Source of the DNA: Alkalicoccobacillus murimartini
Lineage (GTDB): Bacteria; Bacillota; Bacilli; Bacillales; Bacillaceae_D
DNA length: 64,000 nt
Assembly (NCBI RefSeq): GCF_030813245.1
Contig: NZ_JAUSUA010000001.1
Location: 868,001-932,000, forward strand
Direction of reading: 5' to 3'
The notes beneath the pieces are model-generated. The model worked only from the letters and a program-made list of their open reading frames with translations, was not told the DNA's origin and did no database searches. A program made the translations under genes and the position numbers. This document shows, in pieces, positions 42,633 through 51,619 of this stretch (position 1 is its first letter; each line of letters starts with the position of its first letter).

Positions 42633-42911
42633 ATGGGAATTTTCTTTTTCTATATGTTTGTAGCAAGTGCAACTCCACTATTTCTATGGTTAGAGCATCA
42701 TAAGATTGCCGTCGCAAGTATACCTGGAATCTTCCTCATGTGGATTCTTGGCTCAATCTATATTATTAGTCCGTCAATCTGGATAGAAGCTACATTTATC
42801 GTTACGTTTGCTGTTAATGTCATGCTTGCTCATTATGCAGCTATTGTATTGTACGGTATGCCTCTTTTCAAACAAAAACGGTTACTGCGTAATTCAAAAC
42901 GTTTAGTCTGA
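42633..42911 (+). CDS. Small three-helix membrane protein, unknown
   Basis: 92 residues with three hydrophobic segments (about 2-18, 26-46, 52-74) and a basic tail (FKQKRLLRNSKRLV), so the C-terminus should be inside. GAGGAG precedes the ATG. Upstream lie TATACT (42542-42547) and TTGACA (42574-42579) as possible promoter parts, with AAAAATATCACAAAA at 42550-42564, a sequence also found before qoxA. Convergent with qoxD and sharing its terminator. Family not recognised. Confidence 0.65.
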   Translation: MGIFFFYMFVASATPLFLWLEHHKIAVASIPGIFLMWILGSIYIISPSIWIEATFIVTFAVNVMLAHYAAIVLYGMPLFKQKRLLRNSKRLV

Positions 42912-42920
42912 CACCAAACA

Positions 42921-42960
42921 AAAGAAGCCGCTCCGTTTTCAAAAACGGTGCGGCTTCTTT
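42921..42960. terminator. Bidirectional terminator (qox operon and convergent gene)
   Basis: AAAGAAGCCGC pairs with GCGGCTTCTTT and an inner CCGTTTT with AAAACGG extends it. It lies 8 bases after the qoxD stop. Confidence 0.9.
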
Positions 42961-42968
42961 CTGTTTTA

Positions 42969-43295
42969 TTACTGATGTTGCGGAAGGTGAATTCCAAATT
43001 GTAAAACAAAAACGGAACCAATAACAATCACAACAGCAATAAAAATTGCAAACACAGTATGTCCTAACTGTGTAATTCCATCTTTTCCTTCACGAATGTG
43101 CATAAACATTAGTAATTGTACACCTGCTTGCACAAAGGCAAACACGAATATAATAATAATTTTCATTAGTGAGGAAAGATCTGTGTAAAGTGCAATCCAT
43201 ACTGCGAACAATGTCAGTACGATAGACCCTATAAATCCGATAATATGTGTCCACGGTGTGTGAGATTTAGTTGATTCTGAATGATTCTGACTCAT
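42969..43295 (-). CDS. qoxD: Quinol oxidase aa3 subunit IV (QoxD)
   Basis: 108 residues, three membrane segments (about 18-37, 43-65, 78-100). HTPWTHIIGFIGSIVLTLFA and QAGVQLLMFMHIREGKDG match the small subunit IV of the cytochrome o/aa3 quinol oxidases. It assists assembly of subunit I. Start directly follows the qoxC stop (TAGATG). Confidence 0.9.
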   Translation of the reverse strand: MSQNHSESTKSHTPWTHIIGFIGSIVLTLFAVWIALYTDLSSLMKIIIIFVFAFVQAGVQLLMFMHIREGKDGITQLGHTVFAIFIAVVIVIGSVFVLQFGIHLPQHQ

Positions 43296-43913
43296 CTACA
43301 ATCCCCCCATACCCATTAGGTATACACCCGTAAAGATAAAGATCCAAATAACGTCTAAGAAGTGCCAGTATAGACTTGAAATAAAGATCTTTGATGTTGT
43401 ACGAGGAGTTAACCCACGGCGTTTTACTTGAATTAACAATAAGAAGATCCAACCAATCCCTACAGATACGTGAAGTCCGTGTGTACCTAATAGAACAAAG
43501 AAAGCAGACCAGAAAGCACTTGTAGATAACGTTGCGCCTTCATGTGCATAATGCCAAAACTCATAGATCTCAAATCCAACAAAACCGAGTCCAAGTACTA
43601 AAGTAATGGCCAACCATATAATCAATTGTTTTATCTTATTGGCACGCATCGCATGAATAGCTAGGCCACACGTGAAACTACTCGTTAAAAGCAAAAATGT
43701 CATGATTAGCACAAGATCTAACTCAAATAAATGCTCAGCTGTAATTCCGCCAGCTGTTCGGTTTACGAGTACAAAGTACGTTGCAAACAGGGTAGCAAAA
43801 AGGGCAAATTCTGCTCCAATAAAGATCCAGAAGCCGAGAATGTTATTCCGTCCCTCTGATGATTGAAACTCAAGCGGTTCATTGGCATATTCCGCATCTT
43901 CAGCATGTGCCAT
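43296..43913 (-). CDS. qoxC: Quinol oxidase aa3 subunit III (QoxC)
   Basis: 205 residues, five membrane segments. [20 protein letters not shown] and [20 protein letters not shown] are subunit III hallmarks, with [15 protein letters not shown] near the C-terminus. No redox centres. Start immediately follows the qoxB stop (TAAATG) and its ribosome binding site GGGAGGCG lies within qoxB. Confidence 0.93.
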   Translation of the reverse strand: MAHAEDAEYANEPLEFQSSEGRNNILGFWIFIGAEFALFATLFATYFVLVNRTAGGITAEHLFELDLVLIMTFLLLTSSFTCGLAIHAMRANKIKQLIIWLAITLVLGLGFVGFEIYEFWHYAHEGATLSTSAFWSAFFVLLGTHGLHVSVGIGWIFLLLIQVKRRGLTPRTTSKIFISSLYWHFLDVIWIFIFTGVYLMGMGGL

Positions 43914-45860
43914 TTACTTCGCCTCCCTTGCACGTTTTTCAGTTTCTTCTATTTCTTCCACACTTACATAATGACCATCGTTGTAGTCAAACGAACGGAA
44001 TGCCATACAAGCAAAGATTCCAATTCCGCCAACTATCCCCATCCAGAACCATTCAAACACTAGACCAAATCCAGCGAAGAACATGAAGGAGGACATGACA
44101 AATGGCAAGGCGGTATTATTAGGCATGTGGATTTTTTCATACTTCTCTATTTTATTTGGATCAATACCATCTTCTTTCATTTTCCAGAAAGGATCCATTG
44201 AGTTAACCTCTGGTACCTTCGCAAAATTATAGTGCGGAGGAATCGCAGAAGAAGTTGCCCACTCAAGTGTACGTCCATCCCACGGGTCGCCCGTTGTTTC
44301 TCTTGGAGAGTAACGGAAACTGTAGTAGATGTTGTAAACGAAAATGATAAAAGCAAGACCCATAATGAAGGCACCAACTGTAGAGATGAAGTTTAATGCA
44401 AACCAGCCATCTTCAACTCCATAAATATTAATACGACGAGGCATACCGTCAAGGCCTAGGAAATATTGCGGGAAGAAACAGATGTTGAACCCTGCAATAA
44501 AGATCCAGAAGAACCATTTTCCGATACGTTCGTTTAATTTGTGACCAAACATTTTTGGATACCAGTAAATCAACCCAGCAAAGCAGGCAAAAACGGTAGC
44601 CGCAATTAATACGTAATGAAAGTGAGAAACCAAGAAATACGTATTGTGGTACTGATAGTCAGCTGCAGCCATGGCTAGCATAACCCCAGTTACCCCACCA
44701 ATTACAAAGTTCGGTATAAACGCAAGTGACCAAAGCATTGGTGTTGTAAAACTAATACGACCTTTATGCAAGGTTAAGAGCCAGTTAAAGATCTTAACAC
44801 CTGTCGGAATGGAAATCGCCATCGTTGTAATCGAGAAGAACGAGTTTACTATAGCGCCTGCACCCATTGTAAAGAAGTGATGCACCCATACTAAGAAACT
44901 TAGAACGGAAATGGCAACAATTGAGTATACCATCGCGTTATAACCAAACAAACGTTTCTTCGAGAATGTAGAAATGATTTCTGAAAATATACCGAATGCA
45001 GGTAATGCAACAATATACACTTCAGGGTGACCCCAAATCCAGAATAAGTTTGCCCAAAGCATTGGCATACCACCGTTGGTTAAGTTAAAGAAATGAGTAC
45101 CGAATAAGCGGTCAAAAGTCATTTCAGCAAGAGCCACGGTAAGTACTGGGAATGCAAGAACAATAATCATTGATGTAATTAATGTTGTCCATGTGAACAT
45201 CGGCATCATCATTAATTTCATGCCTTTAGCACGCATCTTAAAGATTGTAACCATCATATTGATACCTGTTGCGAGTGTACCAATACCTGAAATTTGTAGT
45301 CCAAGCAGGTAGTAGTTTTGACCTGGTCCTGGGTTCAATTCGTTTGATGCAAGTGGCATATAACTGGTCCACCCTGCAGATGGTGACCCACCTATGATGA
45401 ATGAAATATTGAACAAGCCCATACCAATAACAAATGTCCAAAAACTTAAGTTGTTTAAGAATGGGAATGCTACATCACGTGCCCCGATTTGCAAGGGAAT
45501 GATGACGTTCATTAAACCAATTAGAAACGGCATCGCCATAAAAATAATCATGATCGTTCCGTGTGTTGTAAAGATTTCATTGTAATGCAGTGAATCAAGG
45601 AATGTCATATTTGGTGCGGCTAACTGCGTCCGCATCATTAAGGCATCTATACCACCTCTGAAGAACATCAGAAGCGCAATTAAAATATACATAATCCCTA
45701 GTTTTTTATGGTCAACACTTGTGATCCATTCATCCCAAAGCCATTTCCATTTCTTGAAATACGTGAGCACGAATACTGCCCCAATTCCAGAAATCAGGAT
45801 GGAGATTTGGGCGCCTAGTATTAGCGGATCTCCAGTGATAATAAATTCATCCCATTTCAA
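43914..45860 (-). CDS. qoxB: Quinol oxidase aa3 subunit I (QoxB)
   Basis: 648 residues, 14-15 membrane segments. It carries the haem and CuB ligands: [16 protein letters not shown] (haem a His), [18 protein letters not shown] (CuB His and the Tyr crosslink), [12 protein letters not shown] (two CuB His) and [11 protein letters not shown] (haem His pair). The site of O2 reduction and proton pumping. Start TTG 45860 with AAAGGGGAC upstream. Length and sequence match B. subtilis QoxB (649). Confidence 0.95.
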   Translation of the reverse strand: MKWDEFIITGDPLILGAQISILISGIGAVFVLTYFKKWKWLWDEWITSVDHKKLGIMYILIALLMFFRGGIDALMMRTQLAAPNMTFLDSLHYNEIFTTHGTIMIIFMAMPFLIGLMNVIIPLQIGARDVAFPFLNNLSFWTFVIGMGLFNISFIIGGSPSAGWTSYMPLASNELNPGPGQNYYLLGLQISGIGTLATGINMMVTIFKMRAKGMKLMMMPMFTWTTLITSMIIVLAFPVLTVALAEMTFDRLFGTHFFNLTNGGMPMLWANLFWIWGHPEVYIVALPAFGIFSEIISTFSKKRLFGYNAMVYSIVAISVLSFLVWVHHFFTMGAGAIVNSFFSITTMAISIPTGVKIFNWLLTLHKGRISFTTPMLWSLAFIPNFVIGGVTGVMLAMAAADYQYHNTYFLVSHFHYVLIAATVFACFAGLIYWYPKMFGHKLNERIGKWFFWIFIAGFNICFFPQYFLGLDGMPRRINIYGVEDGWFALNFISTVGAFIMGLAFIIFVYNIYYSFRYSPRETTGDPWDGRTLEWATSSAIPPHYNFAKVPEVNSMDPFWKMKEDGIDPNKIEKYEKIHMPNNTALPFVMSSFMFFAGFGLVFEWFWMGIVGGIGIFACMAFRSFDYNDGHYVSVEEIEETEKRAREAK

Positions 45861-45897
45861 AAGTAGCGTCCCCTTTCATTTGAAAGTACCTTACATG

Positions 45898-46881
45898 CTA
45901 TTCAGTAGCTGTTTGGCTTTCAAATCCTTCTATCTCTCCAGATTCAGATTGTGTCAGCTCTGGCATTTCATAAGCTTTACCAGCACGGGAATGTGGGTTT
46001 AGAGGTTCATACCCCATACGTTCCCAAGCATGAATTGCATATTCTGCATTTGTTGCATGATCCACCCAATCCAAATGTGTTGAACTAAATGTCATTTCTG
46101 ATGCAGATCCAGGAACCATTAATTTGTCGTACTCATCTTCCGTTAGCTCAGGTGCATTTTCTTGTTGCTCTGTAACCCAAGCATCATAATCGCTTTGCTC
46201 CATCGCATTCACATCAAATGTCTGGTCAGCAAAGCCTTCACCTGTATAGTTGGCATTACGGCCATCATAGGTGCCAACATGATCAGCTTGAAGATAAAGT
46301 TGTGTTTCCATTCCAGCCATGTTGTACTTTTGTCCTCCAAGCTGAGGAATCCAAAGTGCAGCCATTGAATCTGCAGACGTTAGTTTAAACAGAATTGGAC
46401 GATCCGTAGGAATGTTTAGATAGTTAACGGTTTCGAGTCCTTCCTCTGGATAACTAAAGATCCATTTCCAGTTTACACTCGTCGCATGCACAACAACAGG
46501 CTCTTTGTGCGCAGTAGCAGCAGGTGCTTCCTCTAATTCAAAGATGGTCATAATGGTTGGTACAGAAAGAATAATAACGATAATGACAGGTATGATCGTC
46601 CATATAATTTCCAGCTTGTGACTTCCTTCGATGTCAGGCTGATAACCTTTATGATCTTCACGATCTCTGTATTTCACTAAGATAACTGTTAGTAGGATAA
46701 ATACTACTAGAACAATTAACAGCATGAATGCGATCGAGAACCAAATTAACCAAGCTTGTGATGAAGCAACCGGTCCTTTTGGATCTAGCACACTCATATT
46801 TCCACATCCGCTCAAAAAGAGGCTTAACGCAAGGAACGCCAGCCATTTAAGAGACTTTCCATTTTTCAGCAAAGGTATCAC
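45898..46881 (-). CDS. qoxA: Quinol oxidase aa3 subunit II (QoxA)
   Basis: 327 residues. Lipoprotein signal with LSGC, Cys26, two membrane helices (about 42-66, 88-112) and an outer cupredoxin-like domain. The CuA ligands of cytochrome c oxidases are missing: the expected Cys-x3-Cys region reads YTGEGFADQTFDVNAM, as in QoxA, and there is no CxxCH haem domain. So the complex takes electrons from menaquinol rather than cytochrome c. First gene of qoxABCD, with GAAGGGTG before the TTG/ATG start area. Confidence 0.93.
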   Translation of the reverse strand: MIPLLKNGKSLKWLAFLALSLFLSGCGNMSVLDPKGPVASSQAWLIWFSIAFMLLIVLVVFILLTVILVKYRDREDHKGYQPDIEGSHKLEIIWTIIPVIIVIILSVPTIMTIFELEEAPAATAHKEPVVVHATSVNWKWIFSYPEEGLETVNYLNIPTDRPILFKLTSADSMAALWIPQLGGQKYNMAGMETQLYLQADHVGTYDGRNANYTGEGFADQTFDVNAMEQSDYDAWVTEQQENAPELTEDEYDKLMVPGSASEMTFSSTHLDWVDHATNAEYAIHAWERMGYEPLNPHSRAGKAYEMPELTQSESGEIEGFESQTATE

Positions 46882-46984
46882 CCTTCTTTCTAAGACGTAA
46901 TTGCATATTACTTTTTTGTGAACCCTTGAACATACCTTTCATTGCTTATATCCTACCATAGATGAGGATATGAAAGGGTAGGAA

Positions 46985-47014
46985 TCACACAAACTCTCAC
47001 AAAAATATCACAAA
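46985..47014 (-). promoter_or_regulatory. Phased TTTGTGA motifs upstream of qoxA
   Basis: Minus strand TTTGTGA at 47008-47014 and 46997-47003 and TTTGTGTGA at 46985-46993, spaced 11-12 bases, about one DNA turn. The motif resembles the ResD response-regulator site (TTTGTGAAT), usually in such direct repeats. The 325 bases from 46882 to 47206 hold no gene. Confidence 0.4.
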
Positions 47015-47206
47015 ATAAAGGACGGTTTTTAATTAGTCTGCCACATAATTGGGAATAGATCCCATCATTCGAAACACGTACCTCAATAAGCCATATTTTT
47101 GCAGAAAAATTTGATCCGTTTTATGTACAAAAGACTTATTGATTGTGCCATATTTTAATTTGAATGTACATTTTTTTGCTTATTTAAACTAAGAAAAAAC
47201 CCTGTC

Positions 47207-48379
47207 TTAGTCTCCAAATGTGAATGGAAACATAGACAGAGCTTGTTTACTAACCAAAAAGGTACCAATTGTGTAAGCTTCAATTTCATCTCGAAGTGAG
47301 GATTTTAGATCTCCATGGTCATAATAGGCAAGTTCATACGGTTCATTTATTAATTGATCTTCAAATGCAGCATTTAAAAAAGAAGCCGTTTCATTTAGAC
47401 TTTGCTTACCACTCTGCATCACTTCAAAAAATGAGGCAAAGCCATGCATGACTCCGTTATAACGAGTAGCCTGAACCGGCACCCCGGCATCTGATAGCCT
47501 CTGTGCGTATGCTTCTCCTTCATCTCTTAAAGGATCAAATTCTGCCGTAATGACTAAGGTCTGTGGCATGTCAACAAGATCAGCTTCAAGAGGTGAACTA
47601 TATGGTGATACCCACATCTCTTCCTCAGGAGTGTAAGACTTCCTCGCTAACTCCATGACATCACGAGACAAAAGGTAGTATCCACTTGAATACAAGTCTC
47701 TTGATACAAAGTCGTCATCCAAAAAAGTCGTGAGCGGATAAAGCAAAGCCTCTGCTTTAATGGCAGGTCCTTCGTTGTCACGAGCCATCAAGGCAACAGC
47801 AGTAGCAACATTACCGCCAGAGCTATCTCCCACTACTGCAATATTATTGATATCCCCTTCCAGTTCATCTATATGATCATGGGCCCAGTTTAACGCATCA
47901 TAGCCATCCAAGATCGCTGTAGGGAATGGATAATCTGGTGCAAGGCGGTATTCTACTGAAATAACAACGCTATTTGTTTTTGCAGCAAGAGAACGAACGA
48001 TATTGTCATGTGTATCAATATTTCCATAGCCTTTCATAAAGGCGCCCCCATGAAAGTAAAGGATGACGGGGTGTGGACCCGACTCTTTTGGCTGATAGAC
48101 TCGCGCCTTTACCGTTTGGCCATCAGCAGTCGGTATATCTATTAATGAACGATCAAATCGTGAAGATCCTTTTGCAGCTAAAAATTTTGGTGCTTTAAGA
48201 TCTGAGGGAAGCAAATTATTTGATACAGCATGTAAAATAACAGCTGTTTTCACTGGCACCTTGCCAGCTTCTGTATGAGTCCAAGCCTGAACAGTAATCG
48301 TCATCGTTAACATAATCATTACGACACCCAAAAGAAAAATTGAAACAGCAACTAATCCTTTACGAAAAAAAGCCTTCAC
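47207..48379 (-). CDS. Membrane-anchored alpha/beta hydrolase (HSL-type esterase)
   Basis: 390 residues from GTG 48379 (GAGGAGG upstream). N-terminal membrane segment (8-30), then a hormone-sensitive-lipase-type fold: oxyanion motif HGGAF (110-114), nucleophile Ser186 in GDSSGGN, acid in EFDPLRDEG and His in GVMHGF. The C-terminal 50 residues extend beyond the usual fold. Probably an esterase on the outer face; substrate unknown. Single gene. Confidence 0.85.
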   Translation of the reverse strand: MKAFFRKGLVAVSIFLLGVVMIMLTMTITVQAWTHTEAGKVPVKTAVILHAVSNNLLPSDLKAPKFLAAKGSSRFDRSLIDIPTADGQTVKARVYQPKESGPHPVILYFHGGAFMKGYGNIDTHDNIVRSLAAKTNSVVISVEYRLAPDYPFPTAILDGYDALNWAHDHIDELEGDINNIAVVGDSSGGNVATAVALMARDNEGPAIKAEALLYPLTTFLDDDFVSRDLYSSGYYLLSRDVMELARKSYTPEEEMWVSPYSSPLEADLVDMPQTLVITAEFDPLRDEGEAYAQRLSDAGVPVQATRYNGVMHGFASFFEVMQSGKQSLNETASFLNAAFEDQLINEPYELAYYDHGDLKSSLRDEIEAYTIGTFLVSKQALSMFPFTFGD

Positions 48380-48505
48380 AGACTTCCTCCTCTATATCAT
48401 CGATTTCATTTTTATTAGTATATCAGAATACCCTAGAAATGATAGAATATTTCGCGACATTTTCATAGATTGTCACATATTTATCGATGACACTTCAGTA
48501 AACAA

Positions 48506-49024
48506 TTAGGCGTTCCAATTTTCTTCGATAAATTCGTCTCGACCTGACTGTTTACGATCTTCCTTATATGCTTTTTTCTCTTTTTTATAAAAGTCTTGAT
48601 GTTCTTCCTCCGCTGGATAAAACACAACGGCTGGTAATACGCTTGTTACTATAGGTTTTTGAAACCGTCCACTACTTGCTAGTTCTTCTAGAGACTGCTC
48701 AGCAAGTTGTTTTTGCCGATGTGTGTGATAAAAAATTGCTGTACGGTATTGATCCCCACGGTCTTGGAATTGCCCACCCGCATCCGTTGGATCTATTTGC
48801 ACCCAGAACAAAGATAACAATCGTTCGTATGGGAATAATTCCGGATCAAACTCTATTTGTACCGCCTCATAATGGCCTGTTTCTCCTGTTTTAACTTGTT
48901 CATATACGGGGTCTTCAACATGACCGCCCGTGTATCCCGATGTAATAGAAAGAATACCTGGTAACTCATCAAACGGTTGGACCATACACCAAAAGCATCC
49001 TCCCGCAAATGTAGCTTTCTCCAT
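48506..49024 (-). CDS. msrA: Peptide methionine sulfoxide reductase MsrA
   Basis: 172 residues. GCFWC at 9-13 with catalytic Cys10; ITSGYTGGHVEDPVYEQV and GHYEAVQIEFDP are typical. It repairs S-methionine sulfoxide in proteins. The cysteine at position 13 may act in resolving. No MsrB domain or gene is attached. 15 bases downstream of uvsE, same strand. Confidence 0.94.
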   Translation of the reverse strand: MEKATFAGGCFWCMVQPFDELPGILSITSGYTGGHVEDPVYEQVKTGETGHYEAVQIEFDPELFPYERLLSLFWVQIDPTDAGGQFQDRGDQYRTAIFYHTHRQKQLAEQSLEELASSGRFQKPIVTSVLPAVVFYPAEEEHQDFYKKEKKAYKEDRKQSGRDEFIEENWNA

Positions 49025-49039
49025 TTTACATTCCCCTTC

Positions 49040-49918
49040 TTATTCAAGTTGCTTTCTTAATGAAATAAGCGCAAGCTCTTTTGATTTGGCTTCTAGCATA
49101 CAATCAATATCCGTGCCCTTTGTAACTTGTTGCAAACGCTCGAAATCCTCTAATCTAATTTCATCTGCATGGGCTGGATCTCTTTCAGATCGTTTGCCTG
49201 AACTAATATGTACTTTCGGTATGAGCTCGCTGTCTTTCCATGTCTCTTTAACTTGTGAGAATAACTCAGTCAATTCATCATCTGTTCGACCAAAACACAT
49301 TTCATGGTGGATATCAAAACATACAGTAACCCCACATTGATCAGAAACATCAAGTACATCGCGTGTATGAAACACCTTATCATCGTTCTCTAAACGAATC
49401 ATGTTCTGAATAGCAAGAGGTAATGTTTGGAAGGTGTTTATAAATGTCTCTTTCGCTGTTCCCTTATCGCCATAGGCACCACCTGTATGCAAAATGATGT
49501 CATTTCCCCCCACTGCTTTTAAAAAATCATAGTGATAATGAAGATCCTTGATCGCATTTTGTACCACGTGTTCTCTAGGTGAATTCAACACTAAATACTG
49601 ACCAGGGTGCATGGAAAGTCGCAAGTTCCATTTTTTTTGGAACGCTTGGATGTCTTTAAGTTCTTTTTGTACATCCTCATCCTCCTGCCACTTCCAGTCC
49701 ATCACCTCATGAGTTGCAAACGGGATCATGTCACTAGATATACGAAAGAAGAAGATTTCATGTGAGACATTCCATTCTAGAACGTTTTTTAATTCACGAA
49801 TGTTATGTAAGGTGAGGTCTTTTACGACCTCGTTCCCTTTTTGTTGAACCGTTTTTAAACGACACGTTTTAAAAACCGTTGGTATGGTGAGATTCTGACA
49901 TGGATAGCCTAGACGCAT
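49040..49918 (-). CDS. uvsE: UV damage endonuclease UvsE
   Basis: 292 residues of the UVDE family, a TIM-barrel metal-dependent endonuclease that nicks 5' of UV photoproducts independently of UvrABC. Family landmarks: MRLGYPCQN at the start, FFRISSDMIPFATHEV, RLSMHPGQYLVLNSP, ILHTGGAYGDKGTA, RLENDD, CFDIHHEMC and KVHISSG. AAGAAGGAT precedes the ATG. Groups with msrA as a stress-repair pair. Confidence 0.92.
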   Translation of the reverse strand: MRLGYPCQNLTIPTVFKTCRLKTVQQKGNEVVKDLTLHNIRELKNVLEWNVSHEIFFFRISSDMIPFATHEVMDWKWQEDEDVQKELKDIQAFQKKWNLRLSMHPGQYLVLNSPREHVVQNAIKDLHYHYDFLKAVGGNDIILHTGGAYGDKGTAKETFINTFQTLPLAIQNMIRLENDDKVFHTRDVLDVSDQCGVTVCFDIHHEMCFGRTDDELTELFSQVKETWKDSELIPKVHISSGKRSERDPAHADEIRLEDFERLQQVTKGTDIDCMLEAKSKELALISLRKQLE

Positions 49919-49944
49919 CTTGTCATCCTTCTTTCTTGACCTTT

Positions 49945-50244
49945 TTAACGGGTAACCTCTTGTGACTCAAATTCAATTTCATCATGTGTTCGGCTATATT
50001 TTACTTTTAGGTCATGCTGATTAAAGTACCAAGCGTCCTTCTCTTCTACAAAGAAAAGAAAATCGTCTACTTGTACTTCAGCTAATGGATGTTCCGGTTC
50101 CTCTTGACTTATTCCAAGTGAAAAACCACTCTGAAATGAACCGCACCCTCCATATCTTGCAAAAAAGCGAATCGATTTATGCTCATTTTCTTCAAATTGT
50201 TCTTTGAACCACCGTACCGCTGGTTTGGTCACTTCAATATTCAT
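49945..50244 (-). CDS. yneR: HesB-like protein YneR
   Basis: 99 residues. HesB/IscA-like fold as in YneR: MNIEVTKPAVRWFKEQFEEN, then RFFARYGGCGSFQSGFSLGI and FFVEEKDAWYF. The C-terminal CxC pair of true IscA scaffolds is absent; only one cysteine (GGCG) remains, so a role as an Fe-S scaffold is doubtful. It lies 27 bases upstream of uvsE. In B. subtilis it follows yneP and yneQ, which here are 10 kb away. Confidence 0.8.
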   Translation of the reverse strand: MNIEVTKPAVRWFKEQFEENEHKSIRFFARYGGCGSFQSGFSLGISQEEPEHPLAEVQVDDFLFFVEEKDAWYFNQHDLKVKYSRTHDEIEFESQEVTR

Positions 50245-50394
50245 CCTAACACTCCTCTAATCATTCATCTTTCTATCATAACAAGTTATGAATCAAAAAA
50301 CCATGAATCAAACCGAGATAAGTTTACCTAAGGAAACTTTTTGTCGTGACTGCATACTCTATATAAATAAAATGAAACGAAGGAGTGAGATCCA

Positions 50395-50541
50395 GTGAAT
50401 TATCATAAGACGGTTGGGTATGCTGTGATTCTTCAGTCATTAGGTGTCATTACAAAAGCCGAGAAACAAGCCATGATCTCAAATGATCATAAGCAGACAA
50501 ATCCTCATGTGAAACCTAAAACACCTCACAACCTATCATAA
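50395..50541 (+). CDS. Short peptide gene, unknown
   Basis: 48 residues from GTG 50395 with AAGGAG nine bases upstream; TTGTCG (50341) and TAAATA (50364) could form a promoter. Product: a helix-like first half (GYAVILQSLGVITKAEKQAM) and a polar Pro/His tail (NPHVKPKTPHNLS). No membrane segment. It ends in a hairpin shared with cheV. Confidence 0.5.
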   Translation: MNYHKTVGYAVILQSLGVITKAEKQAMISNDHKQTNPHVKPKTPHNLS

Positions 50542-50557
50542 ATAGGTGTGAGGTGTT
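50519..50557. terminator. Hairpin between the short gene and cheV
   Basis: AAACACCTCACAACCTAT pairs with ATAGGTGTGAGGTGTTT, one bulged A, loop of about 5. TTTTAGG follows on the minus strand, so it serves mainly cheV. Confidence 0.75.
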
Positions 50558-50566
50558 TGAACGTCC

Positions 50567-51475
50567 TTAAGATGATTCGTTTAAAAGCAAAGAGTCAATC
50601 AGTTGAATTAAAGACAAGATTTCAGGCTTGCTAACTTGACCGTTCGCTCCAACCGCTTGTCCTTTATGAAACAAATCATCCGAAATGATAGATGAGAAGA
50701 TAATAACCGGTGTATCCTTGTACAAATCATGTTCTTTAACCAACTTGGTTAAACGATGTCCATCCATTAGCGGCATTTCAATATCGGTAATAATGAGATC
50801 AGTATGAGCATTGGCATCCGGTTTATTTAACGCATCCCATGCCTCTTGACCATTTTCATACAGAACTAATTGAGAATAGCCTGCTTCTGATAACGTGTCT
50901 TTTAACAATTGACGAAGGATACCTGAATCCTCGGCCACCACAATACGTTTCCCTGTGCGGTTACGTGCTTCAAGCGAATGAATACTTGAACGTTTGATTC
51001 CAGCATCAGGATGTATCTCCACGACGATTTTCTCGTAATCTAACATAAAGGCTACATACTCTTCCATTTTCACGATACCTGTTACATGACTGAACTCACC
51101 TTGCGATAACTCATTTGGTTTCTCAACTTGACTCCAAGACACCCGATGGATTCTAGAGACATTATGAACGCGGAAAGCCACTTTAAGTTTATTTAATTCA
51201 GCAACGACAAACTTATGATTCGTTTGATCAGTCTCTTCCTGTACTTGAAGAACAACGGATAGGTCAATAAGTGGGATGATTTCCTCACGAATTCGTATAA
51301 CCCCTTCTACATATGGGTGGCGATTGGGTGTAGACGTCACGTCGACTGGTTGAACGATTTCACGGACTTTCAATACATTAATTCCGTACGATTCCTGTCC
51401 AACCTTAAACATAACAAGTTCTAGTTCATTTGTGCCGCTTTCTAATAATATAGCTGATTGTGATTCCTGGGTCAT
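50567..51475 (-). CDS. cheV: Chemotaxis coupling protein CheV
   Basis: 302 residues. CheW-like domain (about 15-155; NVLKVREIVQPVDVTSTPNR, EGVIRIREEIIPLIDL) joined to a receiver domain (175-300) with phospho-acceptor Asp231 in LIITDIEMPLMDG. CheV couples receptors to CheA and adapts by being phosphorylated. A sigma-D type promoter 60 bases upstream ties it to motility. No other chemotaxis gene is nearby, as in B. subtilis. Confidence 0.94.
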   Translation of the reverse strand: MTQESQSAILLESGTNELELVMFKVGQESYGINVLKVREIVQPVDVTSTPNRHPYVEGVIRIREEIIPLIDLSVVLQVQEETDQTNHKFVVAELNKLKVAFRVHNVSRIHRVSWSQVEKPNELSQGEFSHVTGIVKMEEYVAFMLDYEKIVVEIHPDAGIKRSSIHSLEARNRTGKRIVVAEDSGILRQLLKDTLSEAGYSQLVLYENGQEAWDALNKPDANAHTDLIITDIEMPLMDGHRLTKLVKEHDLYKDTPVIIFSSIISDDLFHKGQAVGANGQVSKPEILSLIQLIDSLLLNESS

Positions 51476-51536
51476 TTCGTTTCCCCCATTATTCAGGATG
51501 TTGCATAGTCAATTATCAAGACTATCCTCTTTAGTT

Positions 51537-51563
51537 GTTTCGGCATAAATGGGCAAAAACTTA
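51537..51563 (-). promoter_or_regulatory. Sigma-D (motility) promoter of cheV
   Basis: Minus strand TAAG (51560-51563), 15 bases, GCCGAAAC (51537-51544); consensus TAAA-N15-GCCGATAT. The distance to the cheV start fits a leader of about 55 bases. Confidence 0.65.
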
Positions 51564-51574
51564 AGTCTATTCAA

Positions 51575-51611
51575 CAAAAAAGCATTCATTGGATTCGCTC
51601 CAATGAATGCT
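51575..51611 (-). terminator. Terminator of the SurA_N lipoprotein gene
   Basis: AGCATTCATTGG and CCAATGAATGCT form a perfect 12-base stem with 7-base loop; TTTTTTG follows on the minus strand. Confidence 0.93.
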
Positions 51612-51619
51612 TCATTCTC

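Noticed and set aside
42969-46881. Cytochrome c oxidase caa3 (ctaCDEF)
   Set aside because: Subunit II lacks the CuA ligands and the haem c domain, and all four subunits match QoxABCD in length and sequence.
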